A program made the translations under genes and the position numbers. Shown one piece after another: positions 27,264-36,255 of a stretch of DNA of 42,704 bases (the stretch's first letter is position 1; each line of letters opens with the position of its first letter). The notes beneath the pieces were generated by a model. That model had not been told where the DNA came from, ran no database searches, and worked only from the letters and a program-made list of their open reading frames with translations. The DNA is from an uncultured Wenzhouxiangella sp. (GTDB lineage: Bacteria > Pseudomonadota > Gammaproteobacteria > Xanthomonadales > Wenzhouxiangellaceae). The DNA lies in contig CALEIM010000170.1 in assembly GCA_937876395.1 (NCBI GenBank), positions 1 through 42,704 of the forward strand, given 5' to 3'.

Positions 27264-27760
27264 TGCGCTACGTGCTGCTCGCCATTGCCTGTGTTGGCGC
27301 ACTGTCCGCGTGCGGCTTTCAGCTTCGCGGCGAGGCGCGTCTGCCTTCGATGATGGCGCAGACCTGGCTGGCCGTCGGCGATGAAAGCAGCGTATTCATC
27401 CGCGAGCTCGGTCTGCTGCTGGATGCCAACGGAGCCCGGCGCGTGGCCACGGCCGGCCCGCAGGCGGCGACTTTACAGATCAATTCGCAGACGATGTGGC
27501 GCCAGCCGCTGTCGGTATCCGGCCAGGCGCGGGTGCGCGAATACCTGCTGATTTTCGAAGTCAACTGGCGCCTGCTGTCGCCGGATGGTGAGGTGATCAT
27601 CGAAGATGATCACCTGCGCCTGACCCGCGACTACAGCTTCGATGAGCAGGAAATCCTGGCCGCCCAGCGCGAAGAGGAATTCTTGCGCGATGACCTGAGC
27701 CGTTCGATGGCCACCCGGCTACTCCGGCGCCTGGAGGCGCTGGCCGGCCAGGGACCGTGA
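27263..27760 (+). CDS. lptE: LPS assembly lipoprotein LptE
   Basis: A 165-residue outer-membrane lipoprotein that plugs the LptD barrel in lipopolysaccharide export. The lipobox is ALSACGFQLRG, with Cys about residue 17; CGF.LRG right after the lipid site is the LptE hallmark. The body has the usual strand pattern and the conserved REYLLIFEVNW and DYSFDEQEILA segments. The start overlaps the leuS stop by one base and the end overlaps the holA start by four, the classical leuS-lptE-holA order, which adds weight. The length is slightly short but complete. Confidence 0.92.
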
Positions 27761-28776
27761 AACTCTTCCCCGACAAGCTCCCGGCTCGACTGCAGCAGGG
27801 CCTGGCACCGGTTTACCTGATCGCCGGTCAGGAACCGCTGCTGATCGAGGAAGCCTGTGATGCGGTGCGCGCCGCAGCACGAGCGGCCGGCGTTGCCGAG
27901 CGCGTTGTGCTGGAAATTGATGCGCGCTTCGACTGGGGTCAGCTTGGCAGCGCGTCCGAGTCTCATTCCCTGTTTGCCAGCCAGCGTCTGATCGAACTGC
28001 GGCTGGCCTCCGGCAAGCCCGGTCGCGAGGGTGGGGCGGCGCTGCGTGACTGGGTAGAGCGCGGCGGCGATGACATCCTGCTGGTCAAATGCGATAACTG
28101 GGAATTTGCCAGCGAGAAGGCCGCCTGGTTCAAGGCCTTGGACAAGGCCGGTGTGTATGTGCCGTGCTGGAAGGTCAAGGCGCAGAATTTGCCCGCCTGG
28201 ATTGGACAGCGCCTGCATTCGCGCGGTCTGCGTGCCGATGAGGCCGTCTGTCGTTTCCTGGCCGATCGTCTGGAGGGCAATCTACTGGCGGCCGCCCAGG
28301 AAATTGAACGCCTGGCGCTGCTGTATCCTGCCGGCCAGCTTGATCTCGATACCCTGCGCGCGGCGGTTGCTGACAGCGCCCGCTTCGACAGTTTTCGCCT
28401 GGTCGAACTGGTTTTCACCGGTCAGCCGGGCGCGGCCCTGCGCTGCATCCGCGGGCTGCGTGAATCAGACACGCCGATGCCGCTGATCGTCGCCGCCCTG
28501 GCGCGCGAGCTGCAAACCGTCGGTCATTTTCAGATGATGCTGGCAAAGCACACCGCCGCCGAGCTGTTTCGCATGCTCGGCGTGTGGCAGAGCCGTCAGC
28601 AGGCCGTAAGCGGTGCGGCTCGCCGGCTCAAGCCGTCTGTGGTTCATCAGGCCCTGGCCGAACTGTCGGTGCTTGATCAGCAGTCCAAGTCGACCGGGCA
28701 GGAGGATTTCTGGCTCCAGCTAGAACGTCTGTGCGTGGCCCTGGCGACCAACCGCAGCGATTACCTGGCCGCATGA
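27757..28776 (+). CDS. holA: DNA polymerase III subunit delta
   Basis: A 339-residue clamp-loader subunit that opens the beta sliding clamp. It begins with GTG in the overlap with lptE. Recognisable stretches are LAPVYLIAGQEPLLIEEA near the N-terminus (the degenerate P-loop region of delta), SLFASQRLIELRL, the domain II part GLRADEAVCRFLADRLEGNL with AAQEIERLALLYP, and the collar helices at the end. Family length in E. coli is 343. The stop shares ATGA with nadD. Order and sequence agree, so the call is firm. Confidence 0.94.
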   Translation: MKLFPDKLPARLQQGLAPVYLIAGQEPLLIEEACDAVRAAARAAGVAERVVLEIDARFDWGQLGSASESHSLFASQRLIELRLASGKPGREGGAALRDWVERGGDDILLVKCDNWEFASEKAAWFKALDKAGVYVPCWKVKAQNLPAWIGQRLHSRGLRADEAVCRFLADRLEGNLLAAAQEIERLALLYPAGQLDLDTLRAAVADSARFDSFRLVELVFTGQPGAALRCIRGLRESDTPMPLIVAALARELQTVGHFQMMLAKHTAAELFRMLGVWQSRQQAVSGAARRLKPSVVHQALAELSVLDQQSKSTGQEDFWLQLERLCVALATNRSDYLAA

Positions 28777-29435
28777 ACGCGGCAACCATCATCTTCGGCG
28801 GAACTTTTGATCCGGTTCACTACGGCCATCTGCGCGCTGCGTCCGAAGTGGGCGAAAAAATCGGGGCTGACGATTTCCGTTTGCTGCCGGCCGGTAACCC
28901 GCCACATCGGGACTTTACCGGCGCTGCGGCTGAACATCGTCTGGCCATGCTTGAGCTGGCTTTGGAGCCTTGTGCTGATCTCAGTGTCGACGCGCGCGAG
29001 GTGCAGCGCGCCGGGCCGTCGTGGATGGTCGAGACCCTGGCTTCGATCCGCGCTGAGGTCGGTGAGCGCCCGATCATGCTGTGCCTGGGCCAGGATGCCG
29101 CCAATCAGCTCAACACCTGGCACCGCTGGCGCGAACTGCTTGATCTGGCCCACCTGGTGGTCATGAAGCGCCCGCGCAGCCGGCCGCGCTACGCCGGTGA
29201 GGTTGCCGAACTGCTAGCCGAGCGGCGCGCACCCGGCCCGGCACAGCTCATGGAGCACAGTGCCGGTCGGGTCTGCTACCTGAGCGTGACCCAGCTGGCG
29301 ATCTCCTCAACCGATATCCGTCGTCAGATCAGTCGCGGTGCCAACCCGCGCTTTCTGCTGCCATCGACCGTGCTCGCCTATATCCGCCAGCACGGCCTGT
29401 ATGGCAGTGGTGAAAGCGCGTCCGACAGGGCGTAG
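28773..29435 (+). CDS. nadD: Nicotinate-nucleotide adenylyltransferase
   Basis: A 220-residue nucleotidyltransferase that joins ATP and nicotinate mononucleotide to give deamido-NAD. The HIGH-type motif is FGGTFDPVHYGHLRAA at the N-terminus. PAGNPPHRD, the LCLGQDAANQLNTWHRW strip and the C-terminal ISSTDIRRQISRG motif are all in place. The ATG at 28773 overlaps the holA stop (ATGA); a 14-codon upstream extension lies within holA and is not used. Place in NAD synthesis and operon position are both typical. Confidence 0.95.
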   Translation: MNAATIIFGGTFDPVHYGHLRAASEVGEKIGADDFRLLPAGNPPHRDFTGAAAEHRLAMLELALEPCADLSVDAREVQRAGPSWMVETLASIRAEVGERPIMLCLGQDAANQLNTWHRWRELLDLAHLVVMKRPRSRPRYAGEVAELLAERRAPGPAQLMEHSAGRVCYLSVTQLAISSTDIRRQISRGANPRFLLPSTVLAYIRQHGLYGSGESASDRA

Positions 29436-29438
29436 AAT
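29410..29438 (+). promoter_or_regulatory. Candidate internal promoter before rsfS
   Basis: TAGAAT (29433-29438) with GTGAAA (29410-29415) at a 17-base spacing, straddling the end of nadD. It could give rsfS-rlmH-maf extra transcription apart from leuS. Only 4 of 6 bases match the -35 consensus. Confidence 0.3.
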
Positions 29439-29443
29439 AGGCA

Positions 29444-29836
29444 GTGTGTTCAATCGTGGATGATTCCTTGCGCGAAAATCAATTGCTCGACCCGCAGGAA
29501 CTGCGGGACCTGGTCCTCGCAGTTCTGGACGATGCCAAAGCCCAGGACGTTCAGGTCATCGACCTGTCAGATCGCAGCAGCTTTGCCGATTACATGGTGA
29601 TTGCCTCGGGCGGCTCCTCGCGCCAGGTGAAAGCCATGGCTGAGCGCCTGGTACAGCGCGTCAAGGCGCACCATATTCGGCCGCTTGGCGTCGAAGGGAC
29701 CGATGGCGGTGAATGGGTGCTGGTGGATATGGCCGATGTCGTGGTCCATCTCATGCAGCCCCAGACCCGCGCTTTCTACAATCTGGAGAAGCTCTGGTCG
29801 ACCCCGCCGGCCAGCCGGTCCAGCGCCCAGGCCTGA
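29444..29836 (+). CDS. rsfS: Ribosomal silencing factor RsfS
   Basis: A protein of up to 130 residues in the RsfS/DUF143 family, which binds ribosomal protein uL14 and blocks subunit joining in starvation. Family marks are DVQVIDLSDRSSFADYMVIASG, SSRQVKAMAERL, GVEGTDGGEWVLVDMADVVV and HLMQPQTRAFYNLEKLW. The start is unclear: GTG 29444, GTG 29456 or TTG 29468 are in frame and no ATG is available. The region before DPQEL is poorly conserved in the family, so I keep the longest. rlmH follows after 15 bases, the usual partner. Confidence 0.92.
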   Translation: MCSIVDDSLRENQLLDPQELRDLVLAVLDDAKAQDVQVIDLSDRSSFADYMVIASGGSSRQVKAMAERLVQRVKAHHIRPLGVEGTDGGEWVLVDMADVVVHLMQPQTRAFYNLEKLWSTPPASRSSAQA

Positions 29837-29851
29837 GACTGGTTCCAGAGC

Positions 29852-30313
29852 GTGGAACTTGTTGTAGCCGGCGTTGGTACGCGCATGCCCGGCTGGCTGG
29901 CTGAAGGCTGGCAGGACTATGCCCGACGCATGCCACCCCATCTGCCGCTCAAGCTTGTTGAAGTCACCAACGCCGGCAAGGCCGGTGCCGGGCGGGAAGC
30001 GGCGATTGAAGCTGAGCGCCTGCTCGCCAGGCTGCCGGCCCGGGCGCGGCTGGTCGCGATGGAAATCACCGCACCGGCCTGGTCAACCGAGCATCTGGCC
30101 GGGCGCCTGGACGACTGGCAGCACAGCGGTGATCCGGTCTGGTTTTTGATTGGTGGTGCCGGCGGCCTGGATCTTGCGCTGGTGCGGCGCGCCGACGAGC
30201 GCTGGTCGCTCGGCTCGGCGACCTTGCCGCACATGCTGGTGCGGGTGATCGTTGCCGAACAGCTATATCGCGCCAGCACGATCCTCGCCGGGCATCCCTA
30301 TCACCGCGCCTGA
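29852..30313 (+). CDS. rlmH: 23S rRNA pseudouridine-1915 N3-methyltransferase
   Basis: A 153-residue SPOUT methyltransferase that acts on pseudouridine 1915 in helix 69 of assembled 70S ribosomes. The start is GTG 29852, giving MELVVAGVGTRMPGW, which lines up with the family N-terminus. Knot motifs are VWFLIGGAGGLD (SAM binding) and the C-terminal HMLVRVIVAEQLYRA with a final HPYHRA, all standard. Length fits E. coli RlmH (155). It follows rsfS and precedes maf, where the order departs from E. coli (which has mrdA next). Confidence 0.95.
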   Translation: MELVVAGVGTRMPGWLAEGWQDYARRMPPHLPLKLVEVTNAGKAGAGREAAIEAERLLARLPARARLVAMEITAPAWSTEHLAGRLDDWQHSGDPVWFLIGGAGGLDLALVRRADERWSLGSATLPHMLVRVIVAEQLYRASTILAGHPYHRA

Positions 30314-30333
30314 TTGAAACTGCTGAACTATCC

Positions 30334-30921
30334 ATGTCTGAACGCGCTCGTTTGATACTGGCCTCGTCCTCGCCGCGCCGTCGCGAACTGCTTGGTCTGT
30401 TTGATCTGGCCTTTGATATCGAGCCGGCCGCAATCGATGAGGCGGCGGCCGAGGCTGAGTTGCCGCGCGATCACGTTGTCCGCCTGGCCCGGGAAAAAGC
30501 GCGGGCCGTGCACGTCCGTCACCACACCGCCTGGGTGTTGGCGGCTGACACCGTGGTAGCCGTCGACGACGACATCCTGGGCAAGCCGGCCGATGCTGAC
30601 CAGGCGCGCAAAATGCTCGAACGCCTGTCAGGACGTGCGCACCGGGTGTTTTCAGCGGTGGCGATGGTGTCGCCCGACGGCACGCCAGACGAGCGCCTCA
30701 GCGAGACCCTGGTCGAGTTTGCGCCACTGCCAAGCGACTGGATTGCCGACTATATCGAATCCGGCGAGCCGCATGACAAAGCCGGTGCTTACGGCATTCA
30801 GGGCCGGGCCGGCATCTGGGTGCGCTCGCTGACCGGCAGCTATTCTGGCGTGGTCGGTCTGCCGCTGTTTGAAACCGGCGAGCTGTTGCGCACTGCCGGA
30901 CTGCTGGACCAGCCTGAATAA
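30334..30921 (+). CDS. maf: Maf family nucleotide pyrophosphatase (YhdE-type)
   Basis: A 195-residue house-cleaning nucleotide hydrolase. The opening ILASSSPRRRELLGL and the middle KAGAYGIQGRAGIWVRSLTGSYSGVVGLPL are signature motifs; Asp and Lys in AADTVV and HDKAGAYGI form the active site. The Arg-rich start and the following rng-yhdP-tldD order are those of the E. coli YhdE type, known as a dTTP/UTP pyrophosphatase, so I favour that over the m7GTP-specific YceF type. ATG 30334 lies 20 bases after rlmH. Confidence 0.93.
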   Translation: MSERARLILASSSPRRRELLGLFDLAFDIEPAAIDEAAAEAELPRDHVVRLAREKARAVHVRHHTAWVLAADTVVAVDDDILGKPADADQARKMLERLSGRAHRVFSAVAMVSPDGTPDERLSETLVEFAPLPSDWIADYIESGEPHDKAGAYGIQGRAGIWVRSLTGSYSGVVGLPLFETGELLRTAGLLDQPE

Positions 30922-30999
30922 TATCCGGGCCAATAACGTCGGGCGCGCGGGCAATGCTATTCTGGCAGGCCCCTGACGGGTCGATACCCCTGATCTGCC

Positions 31000-32472
31000 A
31001 TGAGTGATGAAATCCTGATCAATGTCTTTCCCAGCGAACGACGCGTGGCTGTGGTTGAAAACGGCCTGCTCCAGGAGCTTTACCTGGAGCGCAGCGGCGA
31101 GGTCAGCTCGGTCGGCAATATCTATATGGGGCGCGTAGAACGCGTACTGCCGGGCATGCAGGCGGCGTTCGTCAATATCGGCCTTGAGCGCACCGCTTTT
31201 TTGCACGCGGTCGACATTCTGCCGCGCCAGCCCGAGCTGGACGAAAACGGCGACAGTCCGCCGGTGCCGCTGATTACCGAATTGATCAGCCAGGGCCAGC
31301 ATCTGCTGGTGCAGGTCATCAAGGATCCGATCGGCAGCAAGGGCGCGCGGTTGACCACGCAGCTCAGCATTCCGTCGCGTTACCTGGTTTTGCTGCCCGG
31401 TCTTGACAGCCTCGGTGTTTCATTTCGTATCGACGCCGAGGAAGAGCGTGAGCGCCTGCGCAAGCTGCTGGCCGAGCAGCTCGCTGAACCAGCCGGGCAC
31501 GGTTTTATTATCCGCACCAATGCCGAAGGCGTTGAGGCCGAATCACTGGCCCGCGACCTTGAATACCTGCGCCGTTTGTGGCCAAAGATCGAATCCGGGG
31601 CGGTCAACGCGCGTCCCGGTCAGCTCATCTACGAAGATCTGTCTTTGCCGTATCGCTCGCTCAGGGATCTGATGCACGGCGAAATTGAAAAGGTGCGGAT
31701 AGACGAGCGCGGCACCTACGAACGTGCCGTACGTTTTGCCGGTGAGTTTTTCCCCGAGTGGGCCGATCGCATCGAGTTCTACGATGGCGACGGCCCGCTG
31801 TTTGACCTGTATGGCGTGGAAGATGAGATCGAACGCGCGCTGGAGCGCACCGTAACCCTGAAATCCGGCGGCCATCTGGTCATTGACCAGACCGAGGCGA
31901 TGACGACCATCGACGTCAACACCGGCTCCTATCTGGGCTATCGAAATCTTGAAGAGACGGTCTTCAAGACCAATCTCGAATCGGCTCAGGCCATCGCCCG
32001 TCAGCTTCGACTGCGCAATCTTGGCGGCATCATCATCATCGACTTCATCGGCATGAATGAAAGCGATCACAAGCGTCAACTGCTCAGAACACTGCAGCGC
32101 TCGGTCGCCGGCGATCATGCGCGTATCTCAATCTCTGATATCTCGCCGCTGGGCCTGGTCGAGATGACCCGCAAACGCACGATCGAAAGCCTGGAGCGCC
32201 GCATGTGCCAACCCTGTCCGGCCTGTGAGGGCACTGGCCGGATCAAGAGCGTGGACACGGTTTGCTCGGAGATTTTTCGCGAAATCCTGCGCGCCGTGCG
32301 CCAGTTCGACACCGGTGAGCTGCGGGTCATGGCGGCGCCTGGCGTGGTCGAGCGCATTTTTGAGGAACACCATCGCTCCATCGTCGAGCTGATCGAGCAG
32401 GTGGGCAGCAGCATTCAGTTCCGGCCCGAGGCTCAGTACAGCCAGGAACAGTTTGACGTGGTTCTGCTTTGA
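31000..32472 (+). CDS. rng: Ribonuclease G
   Basis: A 490-residue endoribonuclease of the RNase E/G family, which matures the 16S rRNA 5' end and turns over mRNA. It starts DEILINVFPSERRVAVVENG; an S1 RNA-binding domain spans about residues 35-125 (GNIYMGRVERVLPGMQAAFV). The catalytic Mg2+ Asp residues lie in TTIDVNTGSY and IIIIDFIGM. The zinc-link Cys pair is CQPCPACEGTG. It lacks the long RNase E C-terminal scaffold, so it is RNase G by length and ending. Its stop TGA overlaps the TTG start of yhdP. Confidence 0.96.
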   Translation: MSDEILINVFPSERRVAVVENGLLQELYLERSGEVSSVGNIYMGRVERVLPGMQAAFVNIGLERTAFLHAVDILPRQPELDENGDSPPVPLITELISQGQHLLVQVIKDPIGSKGARLTTQLSIPSRYLVLLPGLDSLGVSFRIDAEEERERLRKLLAEQLAEPAGHGFIIRTNAEGVEAESLARDLEYLRRLWPKIESGAVNARPGQLIYEDLSLPYRSLRDLMHGEIEKVRIDERGTYERAVRFAGEFFPEWADRIEFYDGDGPLFDLYGVEDEIERALERTVTLKSGGHLVIDQTEAMTTIDVNTGSYLGYRNLEETVFKTNLESAQAIARQLRLRNLGGIIIIDFIGMNESDHKRQLLRTLQRSVAGDHARISISDISPLGLVEMTRKRTIESLERRMCQPCPACEGTGRIKSVDTVCSEIFREILRAVRQFDTGELRVMAAPGVVERIFEEHHRSIVELIEQVGSSIQFRPEAQYSQEQFDVVLL

Positions 32473-35400
32473 ATCCAGCGCCGGAAACATTGGCTGGGCG
32501 CTCGCGCCTGGCCACCGCCTTGCGTGGTCTTGGCCGCGGCCTGGCCACGGCGCTGGCGGTTTTGATCATCTCGACGGCCATTCTGGTCGGTCTGGGTCGT
32601 GCGCTGATCGGCCAGGTCGATGAACTTCGACCCTGGCTGGAGCGCGAGCTGTCGGCACGCCTTGGCACCGCCATTTCAATCGAGCGGGTCGAAGGCCGGT
32701 GGCCGCGCCTGACGCCGACCATTATTCTGCACCGCGTGCGCACCGGTGTCGGGCCTGAACCCTGGCTGGAGATCGGTGAGGCCAGACTGGAGTTCAATCT
32801 ATCGGCTCTGCTGAACGCTGAGCGCAATCCACTGCGCCTGGTGGCCGTTGATCTTGACCTGGCTCTGGTCGAACAGGTTGACGGTAGCTGGGGCATGCGG
32901 CTGGAACGCGGCGGACAGCTCGGCGCCCGGGCTCCGCAGGCCGAGGCGCTTGCCGGCGACCTGCTGATTCGTGACGCCCGGCTGCTGGTTCGCCCGCGCG
33001 ACCAGGCGGAAATCGAACTGCTGCTTGACGAGGCCGAGGTGCTGCGCCGCGGCAGTCAAACCGGGCTGCTTGCCAGCGCCCGCCTCAGCCAGGCGCCGAG
33101 TGCGCGCATTGAACTGGCCGTTAAGGCCAGTCATCCACAGGCGGTCATCAGCTCCTTGATTGGGCGCATTGAAGTCAGACGACTGCGACCAGCCGGTTCC
33201 GAGCTGGCCGCCCGTCTGCCCGAAATCGTCCGGCTGCCGAATGACCGCATCGAACTGGACGCGGGATTTCAATGGCGGGCCGGCAGCGGCGGACGCGCCC
33301 GGCTGGATCTGCGTATTGACGGCAGCGACGGCCTTGATCTGAGCGCCGAGTTGCTCGCCGAGGTCGCCCATGGCCGGACCGATATCGAGCTGCGTCGCCT
33401 GACAGCCAATGGACAGGCGCTCGTCGAATCCGTGGTGCTGGCCGGAGCGCAAGGTCGCTGGGGGCTGTCGCTGCCCGAGCTTGATCTGGCACCCATCCAT
33501 CATCTGGCGAGTCGCTGGATGAGTGCCTGGTCCAATTGGCCGGAAACCCTGGCCGGCCGGGTCGAACAACTTGAGGTGCGCTATCGCCATCCAGGGTCTG
33601 TGCGCGAGCTCAGCGGCCGGATACATGGCCTGGGATTTGATCTGCCCGGCGACCGCGCAGGTTTGAGCGGCCTTGATCTGGAGCTGGGCGTATCCGGCGA
33701 CCGCGCCGCGCTGAGCCTGGCCGGCGCGCCGACGCTGGACTGGCCGGCCAAGCTGCGCCAGGCCATTCCAATTGAGCGGGTTTCCGGCCGGGTCATACTG
33801 ACGCCCGACGCCATCGAGCTGGCCGACGTTCGCGCCTGGCGTCCGGAAGCCGAGGGTCGGGCCAGTGGCTGGGTCTGGCTGGGCGGTGGCCGACCGTTTC
33901 TGGATTTTCTGGTCGAGGCCGAGCGTATCGACGCCGTTGATCCGCGCCCGTGGCTGCCGGCCGGCCAGATTCCGCCGGTTGCCATGGAGTGGCTCGATCG
34001 CGCGCTGCTCGGCCTGGAAAGCGGGCAGGGCGGGATCAATTATCACGTTCGGCTGGGACGGCCCTTTCGCGCCTGGCAGCCGGGAGATTTTCAGGCCTGG
34101 GTCGAGTTTGTCGGCGCAGAAATAGATTTCTGGACCGACTGGCCGCTGGCTACCGATCTCGACGGCCGGATCGATTTTGTCGGTCGCTCGATGATCGGGC
34201 GTATCGATCGCGGACTGCTCGACGATCTGCCGGTGGCTGCCGAGCGCCTGGAAATTGAAAACCTGAGCGAGCCGCAGCTTGAGCTTGGTCTGCAAACCGG
34301 TGCGCAGTCGGCGCGCCACATCGAAGCCCTGGTGACCCGCTTTCCACTGGCCGACTGGGCGCGCTATTTCGACCCCGTGAATCTGGACGGGGAGCTGTCG
34401 CTCAGGGTCGATCTGGTGCTGCCGTTTCGGCACATGGTCGACTGGTCGATCGCCGGCCAGGCCCTCCTGGCTGACGTCGATTTCAGCGTACCGGCGGCCA
34501 GGCTGAGCCTGCCCGAGCTGCGTGGCGAGCTGAATTTTAATCGTTTCGGGATTGCTCCGACCGAGCTTGAGACAGCCGATTCGCGGCTGACAGTTGAGGC
34601 GGGATTCGGCGAATCGGCCTGGCTGGAGCTGGGCGCCAAACTAGCCGCCGCCGAGCTGATTTCTGCCGATTCACCGCTCGCTGCATTCGGCCCACGACTG
34701 CTCGGCGCCAGCGACTGGCAGGCGCGTCTGGCCGGCACGGACGCGGGCGGCTGGCGCCTGAGTGCCGGCACTGAGCTTGAGGGCACCGAGCTGCGCCTGC
34801 CGCCACCGCTGGACAAGGCCGCGCACACCGCGCTGCCGCTGGACTTCCACATCAATGCCGTCGACCAGCAGCTGGAATTCGAGCTTGAGCTTGGGGAAAT
34901 GCTGGCGCTCAAGGCGGCCTCGGAAAATGGCCAGTGGCGCCTGGCCGCAGGCCTGGGCCAGGCCGTAGCGGAGTTGCCGCAGGCGGCCGGGTTTCTCATC
35001 GAGGGCCGGCTGGCGCGTCTGGATCTGGGGGAATGGATCGACCTGCTGTCCAGGTTGGACAGCGCGCCCGGCCAGATCGGGCTGCCGGGCCAGGCGACGC
35101 TTACCATCGGGCAACTGAAGTACGCCGACCTGACCCTCGATGAACTTGAGCTTGACCTTCAGCGCCGTGCCGACGAATGGACGATCGAGATGGGCGGCGG
35201 GTCGGCGCAGGGCACGATCAGCGTGCCCATGCCGCTCGATTCCGGGCGGGTGGCGAGCGTTGACCTGAAGCGACTGCATTTCGGCCAGATCGGTGAGCCG
35301 GCGTTCGATGATGATCTTGAAGCGGCACCAGTGGCGGGGCAAACGCAGACCCGCATACCCACGCAGGTTCCGCCGATTCATCTGCTCATCGAAGATCTGA

Positions 35401-36221
35401 TTTTCCGCGGCCTGCATCTGGGCCGGGTACGGATCGAGAGCCATCGGCGCACCGACGGCATTGAAATCGAGCAGATTGAGGTGGCCGCACCCTACCTTGA
35501 AGTGGCCGCTCGCGGGCGCTGGATCGAGTCCGAATCCGGACCGATCACCGAGTTGGATGGACGCCTGATCACTGAGCGTTTGTCTGCGCTGCTGGCCGCC
35601 TTCGGCTACCAGTCCGAACTCAATGCCGCGCGCACCCAGCTTGAACTCAGCGGGCGCTGGCCCGGTGCACCAAATGATTTTACCCTGGCCCGGCTGGACG
35701 GGCGTCTGCAGCTACTTGCCCTCGACGGCACGATTCCGGAAGCCCGGCCGGGTGCAGGCCGCCTGCTCGGTCTGGCCAGCTTCAGCGCCGTGCCGCGTCG
35801 TCTGATGCTCGATTTCCGAGATGTGTTTGCCCAGGGCCTTAAATTTGATCGCGTCTCAGGCACGTTCAGCGTGTCGGACGGGTCGGCCGATACCGACGAC
35901 GTACGTATTGAAGCACCGGCGGCCGAGATCCTGATTTCCGGTTCAACCGACTTAGGCGGGCGCCAATATGATCAACTGGTGGTCGTTCGACCCGAGGTGA
36001 GCAATACCCTGCCGGTGATTGGCGGCCTGGCCGGTGGCCCGGTCGGTGCGGCGGCCGGCCTGATTCTGCGCAGCCTGCTGGAGCAGCCCCTGCAGGGGAT
36101 TGCCGAGGCGCGCTATCGGATCACCGGGCCCTGGGAATCGCCTGAGGTTGAGCTGATTGAGGCGCGACCGGCGATCGTCGAGCCATCGGAGCCGCCGGAG
36201 CCATCGGGCGATTCGGATTGA
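32469..36221 (+). CDS. yhdP: YhdP family (AsmA-like) inner-membrane protein
   Basis: A 1250-residue protein anchored by one N-terminal hydrophobic segment (LATALAVLIISTAILVGLG), with a huge periplasmic region of repeated beta strands. It opens with WLERELSARLGTAISIERV and ends in an AsmA-C-like part (RLLGLASFSAVPRRLMLDF, then VSGTFSVSDGSADTDDVRIE and a closing helix PVGAAAGLILRSLL). These are YhdP hallmarks. E. coli YhdP with TamB and YdbH is a bridge-like carrier of phospholipid to the outer membrane. The start is TTG in the overlap TTGA with rng; no better start is near. Residues after 1235 are Pro/Ser/Glu-rich. Its occurrence downstream of an MCE operon in the same window may be incidental. 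Confidence 0.93.
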   Translation: MNPAPETLAGRSRLATALRGLGRGLATALAVLIISTAILVGLGRALIGQVDELRPWLERELSARLGTAISIERVEGRWPRLTPTIILHRVRTGVGPEPWLEIGEARLEFNLSALLNAERNPLRLVAVDLDLALVEQVDGSWGMRLERGGQLGARAPQAEALAGDLLIRDARLLVRPRDQAEIELLLDEAEVLRRGSQTGLLASARLSQAPSARIELAVKASHPQAVISSLIGRIEVRRLRPAGSELAARLPEIVRLPNDRIELDAGFQWRAGSGGRARLDLRIDGSDGLDLSAELLAEVAHGRTDIELRRLTANGQALVESVVLAGAQGRWGLSLPELDLAPIHHLASRWMSAWSNWPETLAGRVEQLEVRYRHPGSVRELSGRIHGLGFDLPGDRAGLSGLDLELGVSGDRAALSLAGAPTLDWPAKLRQAIPIERVSGRVILTPDAIELADVRAWRPEAEGRASGWVWLGGGRPFLDFLVEAERIDAVDPRPWLPAGQIPPVAMEWLDRALLGLESGQGGINYHVRLGRPFRAWQPGDFQAWVEFVGAEIDFWTDWPLATDLDGRIDFVGRSMIGRIDRGLLDDLPVAAERLEIENLSEPQLELGLQTGAQSARHIEALVTRFPLADWARYFDPVNLDGELSLRVDLVLPFRHMVDWSIAGQALLADVDFSVPAARLSLPELRGELNFNRFGIAPTELETADSRLTVEAGFGESAWLELGAKLAAAELISADSPLAAFGPRLLGASDWQARLAGTDAGGWRLSAGTELEGTELRLPPPLDKAAHTALPLDFHINAVDQQLEFELELGEMLALKAASENGQWRLAAGLGQAVAELPQAAGFLIEGRLARLDLGEWIDLLSRLDSAPGQIGLPGQATLTIGQLKYADLTLDELELDLQRRADEWTIEMGGGSAQGTISVPMPLDSGRVASVDLKRLHFGQIGEPAFDDDLEAAPVAGQTQTRIPTQVPPIHLLIEDLIFRGLHLGRVRIESHRRTDGIEIEQIEVAAPYLEVAARGRWIESESGPITELDGRLITERLSALLAAFGYQSELNAARTQLELSGRWPGAPNDFTLARLDGRLQLLALDGTIPEARPGAGRLLGLASFSAVPRRLMLDFRDVFAQGLKFDRVSGTFSVSDGSADTDDVRIEAPAAEILISGSTDLGGRQYDQLVVVRPEVSNTLPVIGGLAGGPVGAAAGLILRSLLEQPLQGIAEARYRITGPWESPEVELIEARPAIVEPSEPPEPSGDSD

Positions 36222-36255
36222 ATCTGTCAGCCAGCGACCGAATATCTTGGCCATC

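Noticed and set aside
32799..34433. A 544-codon minus-strand open frame inside yhdP
   Set aside because: It mirrors the codon pattern of yhdP, has Gln/Pro/Arg-rich composition and no recognisable motif or ribosome binding site.
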